Shown here one piece after another: positions 8,140 to 17,289 of a stretch of DNA of 64,000 nt; the first letter of the stretch is position 1, and each line of letters begins with the position of its first letter. The translations under genes were made by a program, and so were the position numbers. This DNA is from Mangrovibacterium diazotrophicum. Its GTDB lineage: Bacteria; Bacteroidota; Bacteroidia; Bacteroidales; Prolixibacteraceae. The stretch covers positions 4,044,059 through 4,108,058 of the forward strand of contig NZ_RAPN01000001.1 of NCBI RefSeq assembly GCF_003610535.1. Reading direction: 5' to 3'. Below the pieces are notes generated by a model. The model worked only from the letters and a program-made list of their open reading frames with translations. It was not told the DNA's origin and made no database searches.

Positions 8140-9807
8140 TTAGTTCTCATCCTGTGTTGCACCCATTTCCCGAAGGATATCTTCAATGGCGGCGTTGTAG
8201 TTCATAATCGCGGTGTCGTATTTTCGGGTTTTTTCGGAGATGGCTCTAGAGATTGCTCCGTAGGATTTCAGGCGCAGGTCGCAATATAGCCGTAGCTTGT
8301 GAATATGATCATGAAGTCCCGACGGCAGTTCATAATGGTCAACACTGTCGAGCAGGGCAATGCTGGCCTCCCAGTTTTTGATCCCGTTATTTTCAATTTC
8401 AGCCAGAATCTGCTCATCACTCGAGTTAGGTTGCATGCGGTAAAGTCCCAGTGCTTCTTCTTCCATTCGGGCAAATTTCTGCATATCGGCCTGGTAGTGA
8501 GCAAAATCGCGTTCAATGCTATTTCGCATTAAAACCAATGAGCCAGCAGACGCAACAAGCAGAAGTGCACCCATCGTGGCGTACTTCAGTTTTAAGTTTG
8601 GCGTTTTTAGCTCGGGATAGTAGGCATAGCCAATCAATAAACCGCTGACTAAACCGCCGATGTGGGCGGCGTTGTCAATGCCGGCTTTCATGCCATTAGC
8701 CAGGTTGTAAAAGACAAACACTCCAATGCTGATGAGTAGCGATTTGCGGGCCGATTTCTCCATGAGGTTGGTCGTCAGCATGGCGAGGAAAACACCGTAA
8801 AGTCCGAAGATGGCACCCGACGCCCCGGCAGAAACTTCAAATTCGTGCCAGAATACGCTGGTGGCGCCTCCAACGATACCCGATAGGAGATAGGCGAAAG
8901 CAAGTCGCGTTTTTCCGAGATAGGGTTCAAGCAACAGGCCGATGTAAACCAGCGCATACATGTTCATTAGCAAATGGAAAACGCCGATGTGGACAAACAG
9001 GTGGGTGATGAGTCGCCATCCTTGACCATCGAGTGTATACGGCCGGAAGTTCGCGCCCCAGTGGAGCAGTTGCTCGCCGTCGGGTAGTAGTGGGCTCACT
9101 CCAAAGGCAATCATTAGTAGGAAGACCAGTACATTTAGCATTACAATAATCGGTGTAACGAAATAGCCTTTCTGTGGAACAAACAGCGAGAATACACTGG
9201 TTATTTTTCCTTTCTTAATCAGCGGAGGATGATCCAGCTGATCGATGTCGGCAGCGAATTGTACCGAGAGCTCGTTATATTTTTCGGCGAGCATTTCAAC
9301 ATCGAAACTGCGATGTAGCTTTTCAAAAGTCTTTCGGAAATCCTCGATGTTTCGGCGGTTTTTACCCCAGTCGAACGGTTGGTTGCCCGTGCATTCACTT
9401 TTCAGATCGATGCGTGCGATGCCCACTTTTACCTGCACTTCCTCGCTCCACGAGGCCAGCGAAAAACCGGTGTAGGCCACAAAACCCGATGCACTCGAAT
9501 AGCCGGTTTCCCATCCCAGCTTTTGCACGGTTTCCCAAGCAAGCACATAAGCTTGTTCGGGTGTGAGATCGCCATACAGCACGCTGTCGGTTTGCCGGGG
9601 CGAAAAGCCAAACGACAGGCGTTCCTTATGTTCGCCGGTTGCGCGTTGTTTTTGTTTTTCAATGTTGGCCTGGTCAATTTCGAAGCGGTCACAGCTTTCC
9701 TCGAAATCGGCTTTGGCGGCTGTCAGCTTGCAGATGATTCCCTGTTGTGAATCAAACTTTCGGTGTTGGCAAATTTTACAGTATTCCAGTTGGTGTAGCC
9801 GATCCAT
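8140..9807 (-). CDS. Rhomboid-family intramembrane serine protease with N-terminal Cys motif
   Basis: 555 residues. The rhomboid core (about 215-400) has the GASGAIFG serine motif, the HxxxN segment HLLMNMYALVYIG and the catalytic histidine in NAAHIGG, so the Ser-His dyad is intact. The N-terminal 45 residues carry four spaced cysteines (C10, C13, C26, C39) that could bind a metal, then a soluble region. A C-terminal cytosolic helical region of about 130 residues follows the last membrane helix. It cleaves membrane-protein segments; substrates are unknown. A small gene of unknown function follows closely. Confidence 0.88.
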   Translation of the reverse strand: MDRLHQLEYCKICQHRKFDSQQGIICKLTAAKADFEESCDRFEIDQANIEKQKQRATGEHKERLSFGFSPRQTDSVLYGDLTPEQAYVLAWETVQKLGWETGYSSASGFVAYTGFSLASWSEEVQVKVGIARIDLKSECTGNQPFDWGKNRRNIEDFRKTFEKLHRSFDVEMLAEKYNELSVQFAADIDQLDHPPLIKKGKITSVFSLFVPQKGYFVTPIIVMLNVLVFLLMIAFGVSPLLPDGEQLLHWGANFRPYTLDGQGWRLITHLFVHIGVFHLLMNMYALVYIGLLLEPYLGKTRLAFAYLLSGIVGGATSVFWHEFEVSAGASGAIFGLYGVFLAMLTTNLMEKSARKSLLISIGVFVFYNLANGMKAGIDNAAHIGGLVSGLLIGYAYYPELKTPNLKLKYATMGALLLVASAGSLVLMRNSIERDFAHYQADMQKFARMEEEALGLYRMQPNSSDEQILAEIENNGIKNWEASIALLDSVDHYELPSGLHDHIHKLRLYCDLRLKSYGAISRAISEKTRKYDTAIMNYNAAIEDILREMGATQDEN

Positions 9808-9900
9808 GGTCTTGAGGTTTTGGTTTATGATAAAACGAAGAAAACGTTGGTTTTGTGTTTAGAAAGATGTTTTAAATGGCGGTTAAATATCTGTTTTTGT

Positions 9901-10911
9901 TTAGTTTTTCTCTACCGATAGGTCCTCAATAACAAAGGTGTCGTAATCCCAGTCTTCCATCACCAGGTAGACATACCACAAGGGGCCGGTGGTTGAGGTG
10001 GAAACGAGGGAGTCGTTGATGTAAACAGAGCAGTAGTCTTCGTTTTCGATCTTTTCATAATTCATCGTCAGTTTAACGCCGTTTTTGGCATCGATAGGGA
10101 TGTCGAAGGTTCCATGAATATAGGGGTTTGACGAATTTTCACTTAGTGAATAGACCTTATAATCTTCATTATTTTCAATGTTGAAGAAAGTTCCGATTAG
10201 CGGCAGTATTTCTTTGTAGTCGTAGAGGCGTGCCCGGTCGTACGATCCGTCGCAAATGAATCCTATTGAAGGGAGGATTAGCCTTTCGGGCAATTTTAGG
10301 GTAAACGAAACTTTCAGTTGCTCTTCACCATTGGTCTGAAGTCTTAGCCAGCGGAATTGCCGAATGTCGCAATTCGTGTATGTCAGTGCTTTGGGGCCGG
10401 TTGCCTGCCAATCTCCGATATATTCCCATTCGTTGTCTGCAATTTGCATCGTTCGAGGAGTTAAGGATTCGAAATACAAACGATAATCAATTGTCTCAGA
10501 AAAAGAAGCTTTCAAGTAAACAGCCACGTATAGACTGGAGTCATTCTCAGCCGTGAAGGACAAGTTGGAGTATGAGCCGCTGCGATACGATTCAGCAATG
10601 GTGTCCTGCTCCGAATCCAAAAGTGTCATGGCGATTACGGAGCTGTTCACACCGGGTTGTGTGCTGGCGACCTGGTAGGTCATTCCGCGCTGGATATGAA
10701 GCCGGAAAAGGTGTAGTTCTCCCGGATTTAACGTGCCGTAATAGAAATGATCATCATTTTCGGCGACATAGGAATTATAGTAATTATTAATTCTTAACGA
10801 AACGCTGTTTTCTAAATCCAAGCTTGGTTGATCGTCCTGGTCCTCTTTCTGGCAAGCGAAAAACAACAGCGTTGACACCATGATCAGCAGAATTCCGACT
10901 AGTCGGTTCAT
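9901..10911 (-). CDS. Lipoprotein of unknown function
   Basis: 336 residues with a lipoprotein signal peptide (lipobox LFFAC, Cys20). The mature part is rich in beta-type residues and in Tyr, Asn and Ser, consistent with a beta-sandwich surface protein. The middle (NPGELHLFRLHIQRGMTYQV) resembles the pre-peptidase C-terminal type of beta domain, which is a guess. No catalytic motif is seen. It is separated from the next gene upstream by about 100 bases. Confidence 0.65.
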   Translation of the reverse strand: MNRLVGILLIMVSTLLFFACQKEDQDDQPSLDLENSVSLRINNYYNSYVAENDDHFYYGTLNPGELHLFRLHIQRGMTYQVASTQPGVNSSVIAMTLLDSEQDTIAESYRSGSYSNLSFTAENDSSLYVAVYLKASFSETIDYRLYFESLTPRTMQIADNEWEYIGDWQATGPKALTYTNCDIRQFRWLRLQTNGEEQLKVSFTLKLPERLILPSIGFICDGSYDRARLYDYKEILPLIGTFFNIENNEDYKVYSLSENSSNPYIHGTFDIPIDAKNGVKLTMNYEKIENEDYCSVYINDSLVSTSTTGPLWYVYLVMEDWDYDTFVIEDLSVEKN

Positions 10912-11008
10912 AGTAATTGAGGTTTTGGTTTATGATAAAACGAAGAAGTTGGCCGTTTCGTGTTTGGGAGATGTTAAGCTGCCTCTCTTTTTTAGCTAGG
11001 TCAGGTTG

Positions 11009-11479
11009 CTAAACATTCGCAGCTGTTTGCGGCTGTTGCAACTTCATTTTGCATTCGTGCATTTTTACCCAGAAGATAATCCAACAAACCAGCGCAGCTG
11101 GAGCGGCCAGTGTATTGACAATCGGGATGACGGCACAACACGACAGGATACAAAAAGCCAGGCCAATGCTTCGACCCGGGGAGCTTTCGGTGCTGTTGAT
11201 GTTGCGTTCGGCAAATTCAAACCGTAGCGATTCGCTGATCCGGTCGACCACAATAAAATGCCAAACTAGATTGAAGACGGGGATGAGCAGCAGCCAAACC
11301 GAGCCGGGTGACATTTTGCGGTTCTCCGTGCTAACGGCGTAAAGCGTGTTTTGCAGGGTGACCAGGTAGAAAATAAAGGGAATGATTCCGAGTAGGAATA
11401 CACCAAGAATCGCGATGATGACGAAGATCTCTTGAGGACCGAATAGTCCCAGCAGAATAGAATTGATTTTGAGTAGCAT
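11009..11479 (-). CDS. Four-helix integral membrane protein, function unknown
   Basis: 156 residues from ATG 11479; an upstream in-frame start at 11536 would add 19 polar residues before the first helix and is less likely. Hydrophobic segments are at about 10-35, 40-60, 75-95 and 115-140. It looks like the small Bacteroidota membrane proteins annotated only as hypothetical (DUF4328-like is possible). It is the last gene of a minus-strand run of lipoprotein and membrane genes from 13567 down. Confidence 0.6.
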   Translation of the reverse strand: MLLKINSILLGLFGPQEIFVIIAILGVFLLGIIPFIFYLVTLQNTLYAVSTENRKMSPGSVWLLLIPVFNLVWHFIVVDRISESLRFEFAERNINSTESSPGRSIGLAFCILSCCAVIPIVNTLAAPAALVCWIIFWVKMHECKMKLQQPQTAANV

Positions 11480-11551
11480 AAGGTTTGTTTTAGGGTTTGT
11501 TTGAATTCGGTTGATTAATGCTGTCCCTCGTTGCAAACGAGGGACAGGTGA

Positions 11552-12394
11552 TTATTTTTTCTTTCTAAATTTTTTCCAGGCATAACGAACGACTGCAACA
11601 AAAATCCAAAGTGGCCAAAGGTTAAAGAGAAGGAGCGTAAAATCAATTAGCCCATACCACCCCTTGAATAAGGCTTGTTTTAATTTCTGAACGAAGTTGC
11701 CCCGCTTCACAGGATTATATTTGAAATCTTTCTGCTTCGAGATGGTCAAATCCAGCGTACTGTAATCCACTAAATCACTCAGATAGTTTAGTCGGCCTGT
11801 CGTACTTTCGATTTCTTCTTCAATTCCACGGATTTTTTCCTCAATCTCAAGGATATCTTTCACCGTTTGTGCTTTAGCTAATAATTCATTGTACCGCTTC
11901 AGGTAATTCTTTTTGTTTTGAAGGCGTGTTTCCAAATCAATAAACTGGTCGGTTACATCCCGTGCATCAATCTCTTTGTATTTTACTTCTCCCTTTCCGG
12001 TCTCTACGGCGTTTAAGAAACGATCAAAATTGGCCGACGGAATTCGTACTTTTAGATTGTAAGAAGATTCCCAGTTCGAGTTGTTATAACTCTCGTTGTC
12101 ATAATAGCCGCCTTGATTTTTAACCAAGGTGTCGATGCGGGATTTCGAATCTTCCAGGTCGTTTACCTCTATGCCAATCCGCCCGTCTTTAATGATTTTC
12201 TTTTTAATCACCTCCTGACTAGTCACCGGAGGTAAAGGCGGAGCCGGCGGATTAGCCAGTTCCTGTCGGGTTGTCGGGATGATCTCATTTTCTGCTGCCA
12301 TGTCGAGGATCGCATAAGAATCGATGGAACTCGGCTTTTGATGGCAGGAGACAAATAGCAAGCTGAAAATAAATATTGATAAGATGTTTTTCAT
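11552..12394 (-). CDS. DUF4349-type lipoprotein
   Basis: 280 residues. Signal peptide with lipobox FVSC (Cys17), a proline-rich stretch (ANPPAPPLPP), a folded domain starting IIKDGRIGIEVNDLEDSKSRIDTLV, a long coiled coil (about 150-205, LETRLQNKKNYLKRYNELL) and one C-terminal membrane segment followed by a basic tail. This order of domains is that of DUF4349 proteins, whose function is not established. With both a lipid anchor and a C-terminal helix it probably spans or bridges the envelope. Confidence 0.82.
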   Translation of the reverse strand: MKNILSIFIFSLLFVSCHQKPSSIDSYAILDMAAENEIIPTTRQELANPPAPPLPPVTSQEVIKKKIIKDGRIGIEVNDLEDSKSRIDTLVKNQGGYYDNESYNNSNWESSYNLKVRIPSANFDRFLNAVETGKGEVKYKEIDARDVTDQFIDLETRLQNKKNYLKRYNELLAKAQTVKDILEIEEKIRGIEEEIESTTGRLNYLSDLVDYSTLDLTISKQKDFKYNPVKRGNFVQKLKQALFKGWYGLIDFTLLLFNLWPLWIFVAVVRYAWKKFRKKK

Positions 12395-12430
12395 GTTTGA
12401 TAGATTTTGTTTGTAGGAAACGGATGATTG

Positions 12431-13051
12431 CTATTCCTGAATTTTAGCATAAGGCTCTAATTGTTTGATGGAACTTTCCAGTGCCTCTTTTACCGATTCC
12501 ACTGTTTTGAGGTTCGGTAATTCATTCCGCTGGTAATTGCTCATCATCGGTTGGGTGACAAGTATTTTCATCAGTATTTCCAGATCGTTTAGCTTTTGTG
12601 TCGCCGAATCTACTTGCGAAGCAACTTCATCCAGCTGAGCCGTCTTTTTCAATTGCTTGGCTTTTAGTGTTTCAATTAATTTGTTTAAATCCTGTCTTAG
12701 GGTTGAGTCACTCAGTTGGCTGGAGTATCTCGCGAGTGTATTCCAGTAATCTTGGTTATTCCTTCTATAAATCTCATAAGCCATCAGGCTGTCCGATTTA
12801 TGTTCGCGTACTTTTTTTAGGTCAGAAGTCAACGACTTTAGCGACTCGTTAGTCTCGACCGCCTCATCAAACAGTTGCTGAATGATGTCCGAATCGTATC
12901 GTTTGCTGTAGGACGAAACATCAATCTTGTTATCGTCAACCAAGGCATCCGGGGTTTGTTGGTTGGTGTTTTGCTCTGCCACCTTACTTTTGTCGTTGGA
13001 GCACGATAGCGTGATGGTGATAAGTGCGAGAGCTAATAGTTGTTTATGCAT
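12431..13051 (-). CDS. Coiled-coil lipoprotein of unknown function
   Basis: 206 residues. Lipoprotein signal peptide (TITLSCSND, Cys17), a low-complexity Asn/Gln/Asp linker, then a largely helical, charged protein with coiled-coil character (for example LNKLIETLKAKQLKKTAQL). No family is recognised. It lies 6 bases after the membrane protein at 13058-13567 and 36 bases before the DUF4349 lipoprotein gene, so these three are probably one transcript. Confidence 0.65.
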   Translation of the reverse strand: MHKQLLALALITITLSCSNDKSKVAEQNTNQQTPDALVDDNKIDVSSYSKRYDSDIIQQLFDEAVETNESLKSLTSDLKKVREHKSDSLMAYEIYRRNNQDYWNTLARYSSQLSDSTLRQDLNKLIETLKAKQLKKTAQLDEVASQVDSATQKLNDLEILMKILVTQPMMSNYQRNELPNLKTVESVKEALESSIKQLEPYAKIQE

Positions 13052-13057
13052 ATGACG

Positions 13058-13567
13058 CTATTTTTCAGTATTATTTTCTAGCCGTAAAAGTCGGGCAACA
13101 AAATTCAAGTTTGTGATTAATAGGTAACCGATTAAAATATTCAAGCCATTTACAAACCAGTTCCATTTGTAAGTAGGAGTTACTGCTTGCGACTGAATGT
13201 CGGTATAAAATGTGTTGATGGTTTGATTTATAAATACAGGGATATTGTTGATGATTAGAAAACCACCGATAATGAAAGTGGCGATTTTCACAATTTCCAC
13301 TGTTGTCAGGTTGCCCAACTCAATCTTGTCATTGTCGAAACCTTTGTCAAGTTTCAGAAGGTTTACAATTTGGCTGGCTTTAAATATCAGGAAAACGAAA
13401 AGAGCAACGATCACGAATAGTATAGCCAGTAAATAGAGAATCGATGTAACTCCAAAATCCATTATAATGAACGAAACATTGCTCGGTAGTGTGAAAAATA
13501 CTGCGGTAATTATTGAATAAAGCCCGAAAAGCTTTATAACCAGAATAAAAAAATCTCTTTTAGTCAT
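13058..13567 (-). CDS. Integral membrane protein of unknown function
   Basis: 169 residues with four hydrophobic helices (about 8-30, 38-65, 88-110, 138-160). It has no signal-peptide cleavage site and no recognised motif. It is the first gene of the minus-strand group with the coiled-coil lipoprotein and the DUF4349 protein; grouping suggests a shared envelope role. Confidence 0.6.
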   Translation of the reverse strand: MTKRDFFILVIKLFGLYSIITAVFFTLPSNVSFIIMDFGVTSILYLLAILFVIVALFVFLIFKASQIVNLLKLDKGFDNDKIELGNLTTVEIVKIATFIIGGFLIINNIPVFINQTINTFYTDIQSQAVTPTYKWNWFVNGLNILIGYLLITNLNFVARLLRLENNTEK

Positions 13568-13721
13568 TGTTCATTTTTTTAGGATGCACTGTACGGATTC
13601 CATATGGATTGTGGCGGTCTCGAAGCACTTTTCTGTCAACCGAAACCAAAGCTAGCTATGGAGCGGAAAACTTGCCGGTAGCCGTTCGTCCGCCATAAGC
13701 TATATGCGTTGTTGAAGACAT

Positions 13722-14246
13722 TTATTTTTTATTTTCTTGTATTTGTTCATTCAAAAATTCAATAACACCTTCTAAATAGCTTTTCAAATCTTGATATTCT
13801 TCTTCTCCAGGAATCCACATCGCAAATTTCCAGTACTTCCATTTATTTTGTCCATTAGTTGGTGGGACAATGAGAAACTGTTGTTCATCTTCAAGTCCTG
13901 CAATCATAATTGCTCTTTCTAAATCGCTCACGACATCGTTCAATTCTTCCATCTCTTTCCAGGTGTCAATCACATTCCACTGGAAATTTCTATAAAAATC
14001 GATTTCATCTACTTTTTGAAAACTTGGTTCAACACTATTCGAACAAGGTGGAAATCCGTTTGCAGTACTTACCATTTCGATATAGTCTTGAGGAAGTTTT
14101 ATTCCCAATCGTTTTTCTGCATTCTCAATTTCTGTCCCACTTGCTGGAAGATTACCAATCCATTTAGTTTTGATTTGCTCTTCAGTGTAGTTTTCGTCAC
14201 AAAACTCAATGGATTTGTCAAATAGTATTTCTAAGGTCTCTTTCAT
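13722..14246 (-). CDS. SMI1/KNR4 family protein (immunity-like)
   Basis: 174 residues. The SMI1/KNR4 (SUKH) signature is clear: ASGTEIENAEKRLGIKLP followed by DYIEMVSTANGFPP at residues 35-67. In bacteria this fold is mostly found in immunity proteins against polymorphic toxins, though housekeeping members exist. No toxin gene is adjacent. The gene is more AT-rich than its neighbours and sits between two non-coding stretches, next to a degraded GC-rich gene fragment, which suggests an acquired region. Confidence 0.82.
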   Translation of the reverse strand: MKETLEILFDKSIEFCDENYTEEQIKTKWIGNLPASGTEIENAEKRLGIKLPQDYIEMVSTANGFPPCSNSVEPSFQKVDEIDFYRNFQWNVIDTWKEMEELNDVVSDLERAIMIAGLEDEQQFLIVPPTNGQNKWKYWKFAMWIPGEEEYQDLKSYLEGVIEFLNEQIQENKK

Positions 14247-14555
14247 TTTTATTGGCTACAACGTCCTAGGAGACGCAATTGCGTTTATTTCTCTTATATC
14301 TTTTTGATGCTATTGTTCTTTCCATGCTATTTTGATGTGGAAATAACAATTGCTGCCTTTGCGCATCTCAATTTACGAAACTTATCAAAATACAAATCCT
14401 CGTTAGTTTAATTTATTGCTGATCTAAATAAGGTTTGGTATTCAAATGGATTAGGTTTGGTTGTTATTTGGAATTATGTTGGGATTTGCCGGTTGCTTAT
14501 GCTGAGTTTCAGATGGGGCGGTCGCCGGAAATTAATCGATCCAATTGGTTTTTAG
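14247..14555. other. Intergenic region with a perfect palindrome
   Basis: No gene is seen in these 309 bases. ACGCAATTGCGT at 14273-14284 is a perfect 12-base palindrome 27 bases upstream of the SMI1/KNR4 start. The rest is AT-rich up to about 14515, where the GC-rich remnant region begins. Confidence 0.4.
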
Positions 14556-14726
14556 GATCTTTGGCGCGATGGCGAAAAGGAGCAACTGCGCACCCTGTCC
14601 GGCCCGTCGGTCGATCCCCGTACCCGGGAGCTCGAGGCACAGTTGGAGGAGGTCACACAGCGCCTCCACGACCTCGAAGTGGAAAACAGGACTTTGCTCA
14701 AAGTTTTACAACAATCGAAAGTTTAA
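14556..14726 (+). pseudogene. GC-rich coiled-coil gene remnant (possible transposase-associated fragment)
   Basis: An in-frame stretch from 14556 to a TAA at 14724-14726 encodes about 56 residues reading DLWRDGEKEQLRTLSG then PSVDPRTRELEAQLEEVTQR and a heptad-like end with LEVENRTLLKVLQQ. A stop lies directly before it and there is no start codon, so it is the 3' end of a longer gene. Its GC content and codon use (CTC, CGC, GAG, CCC) are clearly unlike both neighbours. Such coiled-coil ends occur in small transposase helper proteins, but the family cannot be fixed. No terminal inverted repeats are seen. Confidence 0.5.
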
Positions 14727-14863
14727 GGAATATTCTGCTGATTCTCAGTCTTCTTTTATCTTCACTGCTTTGTATTTCGGAGCGGTTGAAAAATATGGCT
14801 CCGAATCTGCGTAAGTGTTGAAATTCCGTTAATTTTGGCTTAAAATAAAATTGCGTTTACGTT

Positions 14864-15733
14864 ATGAAAAAGCTAATCTATCTATGTGTTGTTGTCCTTT
14901 TGGCGTCGTGTCAACAAGGTAAAATCAAACAAATGCAGGCTATGCAGGACAGTCTGGCTCAGGCTGCTGTTGAGAAAGATTCCGCGATTATCAATTTTGT
15001 GTCGGCCATGACCGAGATTCAGGAAAACCTGGATTCGATTAAACAAGTGGAAGATATCGTGCGCATTGAATCAAGTGCGGTAAGCGAAGGCCGTCCCAGC
15101 GATAAAGATCGTATTTTGAGTGATATCGCAACTATTCACGAGCTGATGCAGAAGAACAAGGAGCTGATTAATAAGCTGCAAAAGCAGTTGGGCAGTTCGA
15201 ATGCAAAGGTTGCCGAATTGCAGCGGGCCATTGTGGTGCTTCGTCGTCAGGTGGAGCAAAAAGATGCTGAAATTGCTGAGCTGAATGCTGAGTTGGAAAA
15301 GATGCATGTGGATTTAAACAATCTAAATACCCGTATCGAAGAGATGACTGCTGAAGGCATGCGTAAAGATGCAGATCTGCAGGCCCGGGCGTCAACCATC
15401 CAGTCGCAGACCATTGCAATGAATACAGCTTTTTATGCTTTTGGCAGCCAAAAGGAATTAATCGACAACGATTTGGTTGAGAAAAGCGGAGGCTTCCTGG
15501 GTATTGGTCGCACACTGAAAATGAAAAAGGATTTTAACCAGGCTTATTTCACACAGGTCGATATTCGCGACTTCACCCGAATGGAACTTCACGCCAAGAA
15601 GGCGAAGTTAGTGACAACTCACCCGTCAGATTCGTACCATTTTGAAGAAGGCGATTTAGTTGAGGCCATTGTGATTGATAATCCGCAGACATTCTGGCAA
15701 AGCTCGAAATACCTGATTATTGAGGTGAACTAA
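14864..15733 (+). CDS. Coiled-coil lipoprotein, Bacteroidota conserved
   Basis: 289 residues. Lipoprotein signal (VVLLASCQQ, Cys16), a long coiled coil (about 25-190, with NKELINKLQKQL and DAEIAELNAELEKM), and a conserved C-terminal globular part with YAFGSQKELIDNDLVEKSGG and FLGIGRTLKMKKDF. Relatives in Bacteroidota carry the name Cbp1-family collagen-binding adhesin, which is weakly founded. It is probably anchored in the envelope with the helix projecting away. A strong terminator follows it. Confidence 0.75.
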   Translation: MKKLIYLCVVVLLASCQQGKIKQMQAMQDSLAQAAVEKDSAIINFVSAMTEIQENLDSIKQVEDIVRIESSAVSEGRPSDKDRILSDIATIHELMQKNKELINKLQKQLGSSNAKVAELQRAIVVLRRQVEQKDAEIAELNAELEKMHVDLNNLNTRIEEMTAEGMRKDADLQARASTIQSQTIAMNTAFYAFGSQKELIDNDLVEKSGGFLGIGRTLKMKKDFNQAYFTQVDIRDFTRMELHAKKAKLVTTHPSDSYHFEEGDLVEAIVIDNPQTFWQSSKYLIIEVN

Positions 15734-15757
15734 GAAGTTGCCGTTCCATACAAAAAG

Positions 15758-15796
15758 AAAGTCCGCTATCCCGAAATGGGTAGCGGACTTTTTTTA
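15758..15796 (+). terminator. Terminator between the lipoprotein gene and pyrC
   Basis: AAAGTCCGCTATCCC pairs with GGGTAGCGGACTTT (one bulged base) across a five-base loop, followed by a run of T. It lies between convergent genes and may serve both strands, although the minus-strand T run is interrupted. Confidence 0.85.
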
Positions 15797-15839
15797 TTTT
15801 GTCTTAATGAATGTAGTATTTCAACGAATGACAACTGTT

Positions 15840-17183
15840 TTAGTAGTTGAATTCGAGTCGTTTCCCGCGAACGCTAGGTTCAATGTGGCCGCGATCGTAA
15901 GCCAGTTGACCGTTGATAAAAGTCTTCGATACTTGTGTGTTGAATGTTGTTCCTTCAAATGGTGACCAACCGCATTTGTAGATGATGTTTTCCGGGCAAA
16001 CCACCCAGCTCTTATTCGGGTTTAGCAGCACCAGGTCGGCATAGTAGCCTTCGCGAATATATCCGCGACGGTCGATGCGGAACAGGTCGGCCGGAGCATG
16101 GCACATTTTCTCAACTACCTTTTCAGCCGTTAGTTTTCCCTGGAGCACAAACTCGAACATCGCCGTTACTGAGTGCTGTACCAGCGGTCCGCCCGATGGC
16201 GCTTTAAAGTAGGAGTGAGATTTTTCGTCCAGCGTGTGCGGGGCATGGTCGGTTGCAATCACATCAATGCGATCGTCGAGCAGCGCTTCCCACAAAGCTT
16301 TGCGGTCGTCGGCCGATTTCACAGCTGGGTTCCATTTAATACGGGTTCCGTAAGCGGCGTAATCTTTTTCTTCGAACCAAAGGTGGTGCACACAAACCTC
16401 GGCGGTAATCTTTTTATCTTTCACCGGTCCCGGTTGGAACAGCACCATTTCGTCGGCAGTTGAAATGTGCAGCACGTGCAAGCGGGTATCGTATTTCGAG
16501 GCCAGCTCCACCGCTTTCGACGATGATTTGAAACAGGCTTCGGCACTCCGGATTTTCGGGTGGCGCGAAATCGGCACAACCTCACCGTATTTTGCCCGGT
16601 AAATTTCAATGTTTCGTTTAATGATGGCTTCGTCCTCGCAGTGCGTCGCAACCAGTGTTGGCGCATTTTTGAAGATCTCCCCCAGTGTTTCCTGGTCGTC
16701 AACCAGCATGTTCCCGGTAGAGGAACCCATAAAAACCTTAATGCCGCAAATTTTACGCGGATCGGTTTTCAGGACTTCGTCCAGGTTGTTGTTGGTGGCA
16801 CCCATGTAAAACGAATAGTTCACGGCCGACACTTCAGCAGCGCGCGCGTATTTCTTTTCCAGTTCTTCCTGAGTGGTGGATTGCGGATTGGTATTCGGCA
16901 TCTCCATGTATGAAGTCACCCCGCCGGCTAGTGCCGCCATCGATTCGGTGGCAATTTCACCTTTGTGGGTCAAACCCGGCTCGCGGAAGTGAACCTGGTC
17001 GTCAATAGCTCCCGGAATCAACCAACGCTCTTCAGCATCAATCAACTCGGCATGTTCCATTTGCGATTCGGGAAGGTCTCCCCGGAATATTTTTGCGATA
17101 AATTCACCTTCGATAATGACTCCTCCCCGGAAACGCTGTCCTTCATTGATGACAATAGCGTTGTGGATGATGGTCTGTTTCAT
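15840..17183 (-). CDS. pyrC: Dihydroorotase
   Basis: 447 residues, cytosolic. Catalyses reversible ring closure of N-carbamoyl-aspartate to dihydroorotate in pyrimidine synthesis. Metal ligands are seen in the HxH-like DDQVHFREPG (about residue 62-71), in THCEDE, in LHVLHIST and in ATDHAPHT; the active-site lysine position lies in GIKVFMGSSTGNM. It belongs to the larger amidohydrolase-type dihydroorotase class. It is followed by no other pyr genes and overlaps nothing. Confidence 0.93.
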   Translation of the reverse strand: MKQTIIHNAIVINEGQRFRGGVIIEGEFIAKIFRGDLPESQMEHAELIDAEERWLIPGAIDDQVHFREPGLTHKGEIATESMAALAGGVTSYMEMPNTNPQSTTQEELEKKYARAAEVSAVNYSFYMGATNNNLDEVLKTDPRKICGIKVFMGSSTGNMLVDDQETLGEIFKNAPTLVATHCEDEAIIKRNIEIYRAKYGEVVPISRHPKIRSAEACFKSSSKAVELASKYDTRLHVLHISTADEMVLFQPGPVKDKKITAEVCVHHLWFEEKDYAAYGTRIKWNPAVKSADDRKALWEALLDDRIDVIATDHAPHTLDEKSHSYFKAPSGGPLVQHSVTAMFEFVLQGKLTAEKVVEKMCHAPADLFRIDRRGYIREGYYADLVLLNPNKSWVVCPENIIYKCGWSPFEGTTFNTQVSKTFINGQLAYDRGHIEPSVRGKRLEFNY

Positions 17184-17217
17184 GTGACTTGGTTTTTGTC
17201 GTAAATTACGAATTGAA

Positions 17218-17246
17218 AATTAAAAAGGCTACAGTACTGCAGCCTT
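17218..17246 (-). terminator. Terminator after the glycosyltransferase gene
   Basis: On the minus strand AAGGCTGCAG and CTGTAGCCTT form a stem of about ten pairs around TA, followed by TTTTTAATTTT. It lies between the glycosyltransferase stop at 17290 and pyrC. Confidence 0.65.
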
Positions 17247-17289
17247 AAGCAATTATTTCTCGGTTTTGTTCAAACCGCATGAATGTTGT

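Noticed and set aside
13568..13721. Possible integron attC-like site next to the SMI1/KNR4 gene (GCGGA/TCCGC inverted repeat, GCGTTGTTG)
   Set aside because: The GTTRRRY and RYYYAAC core boxes do not fit, and there is no integrase or second cassette.
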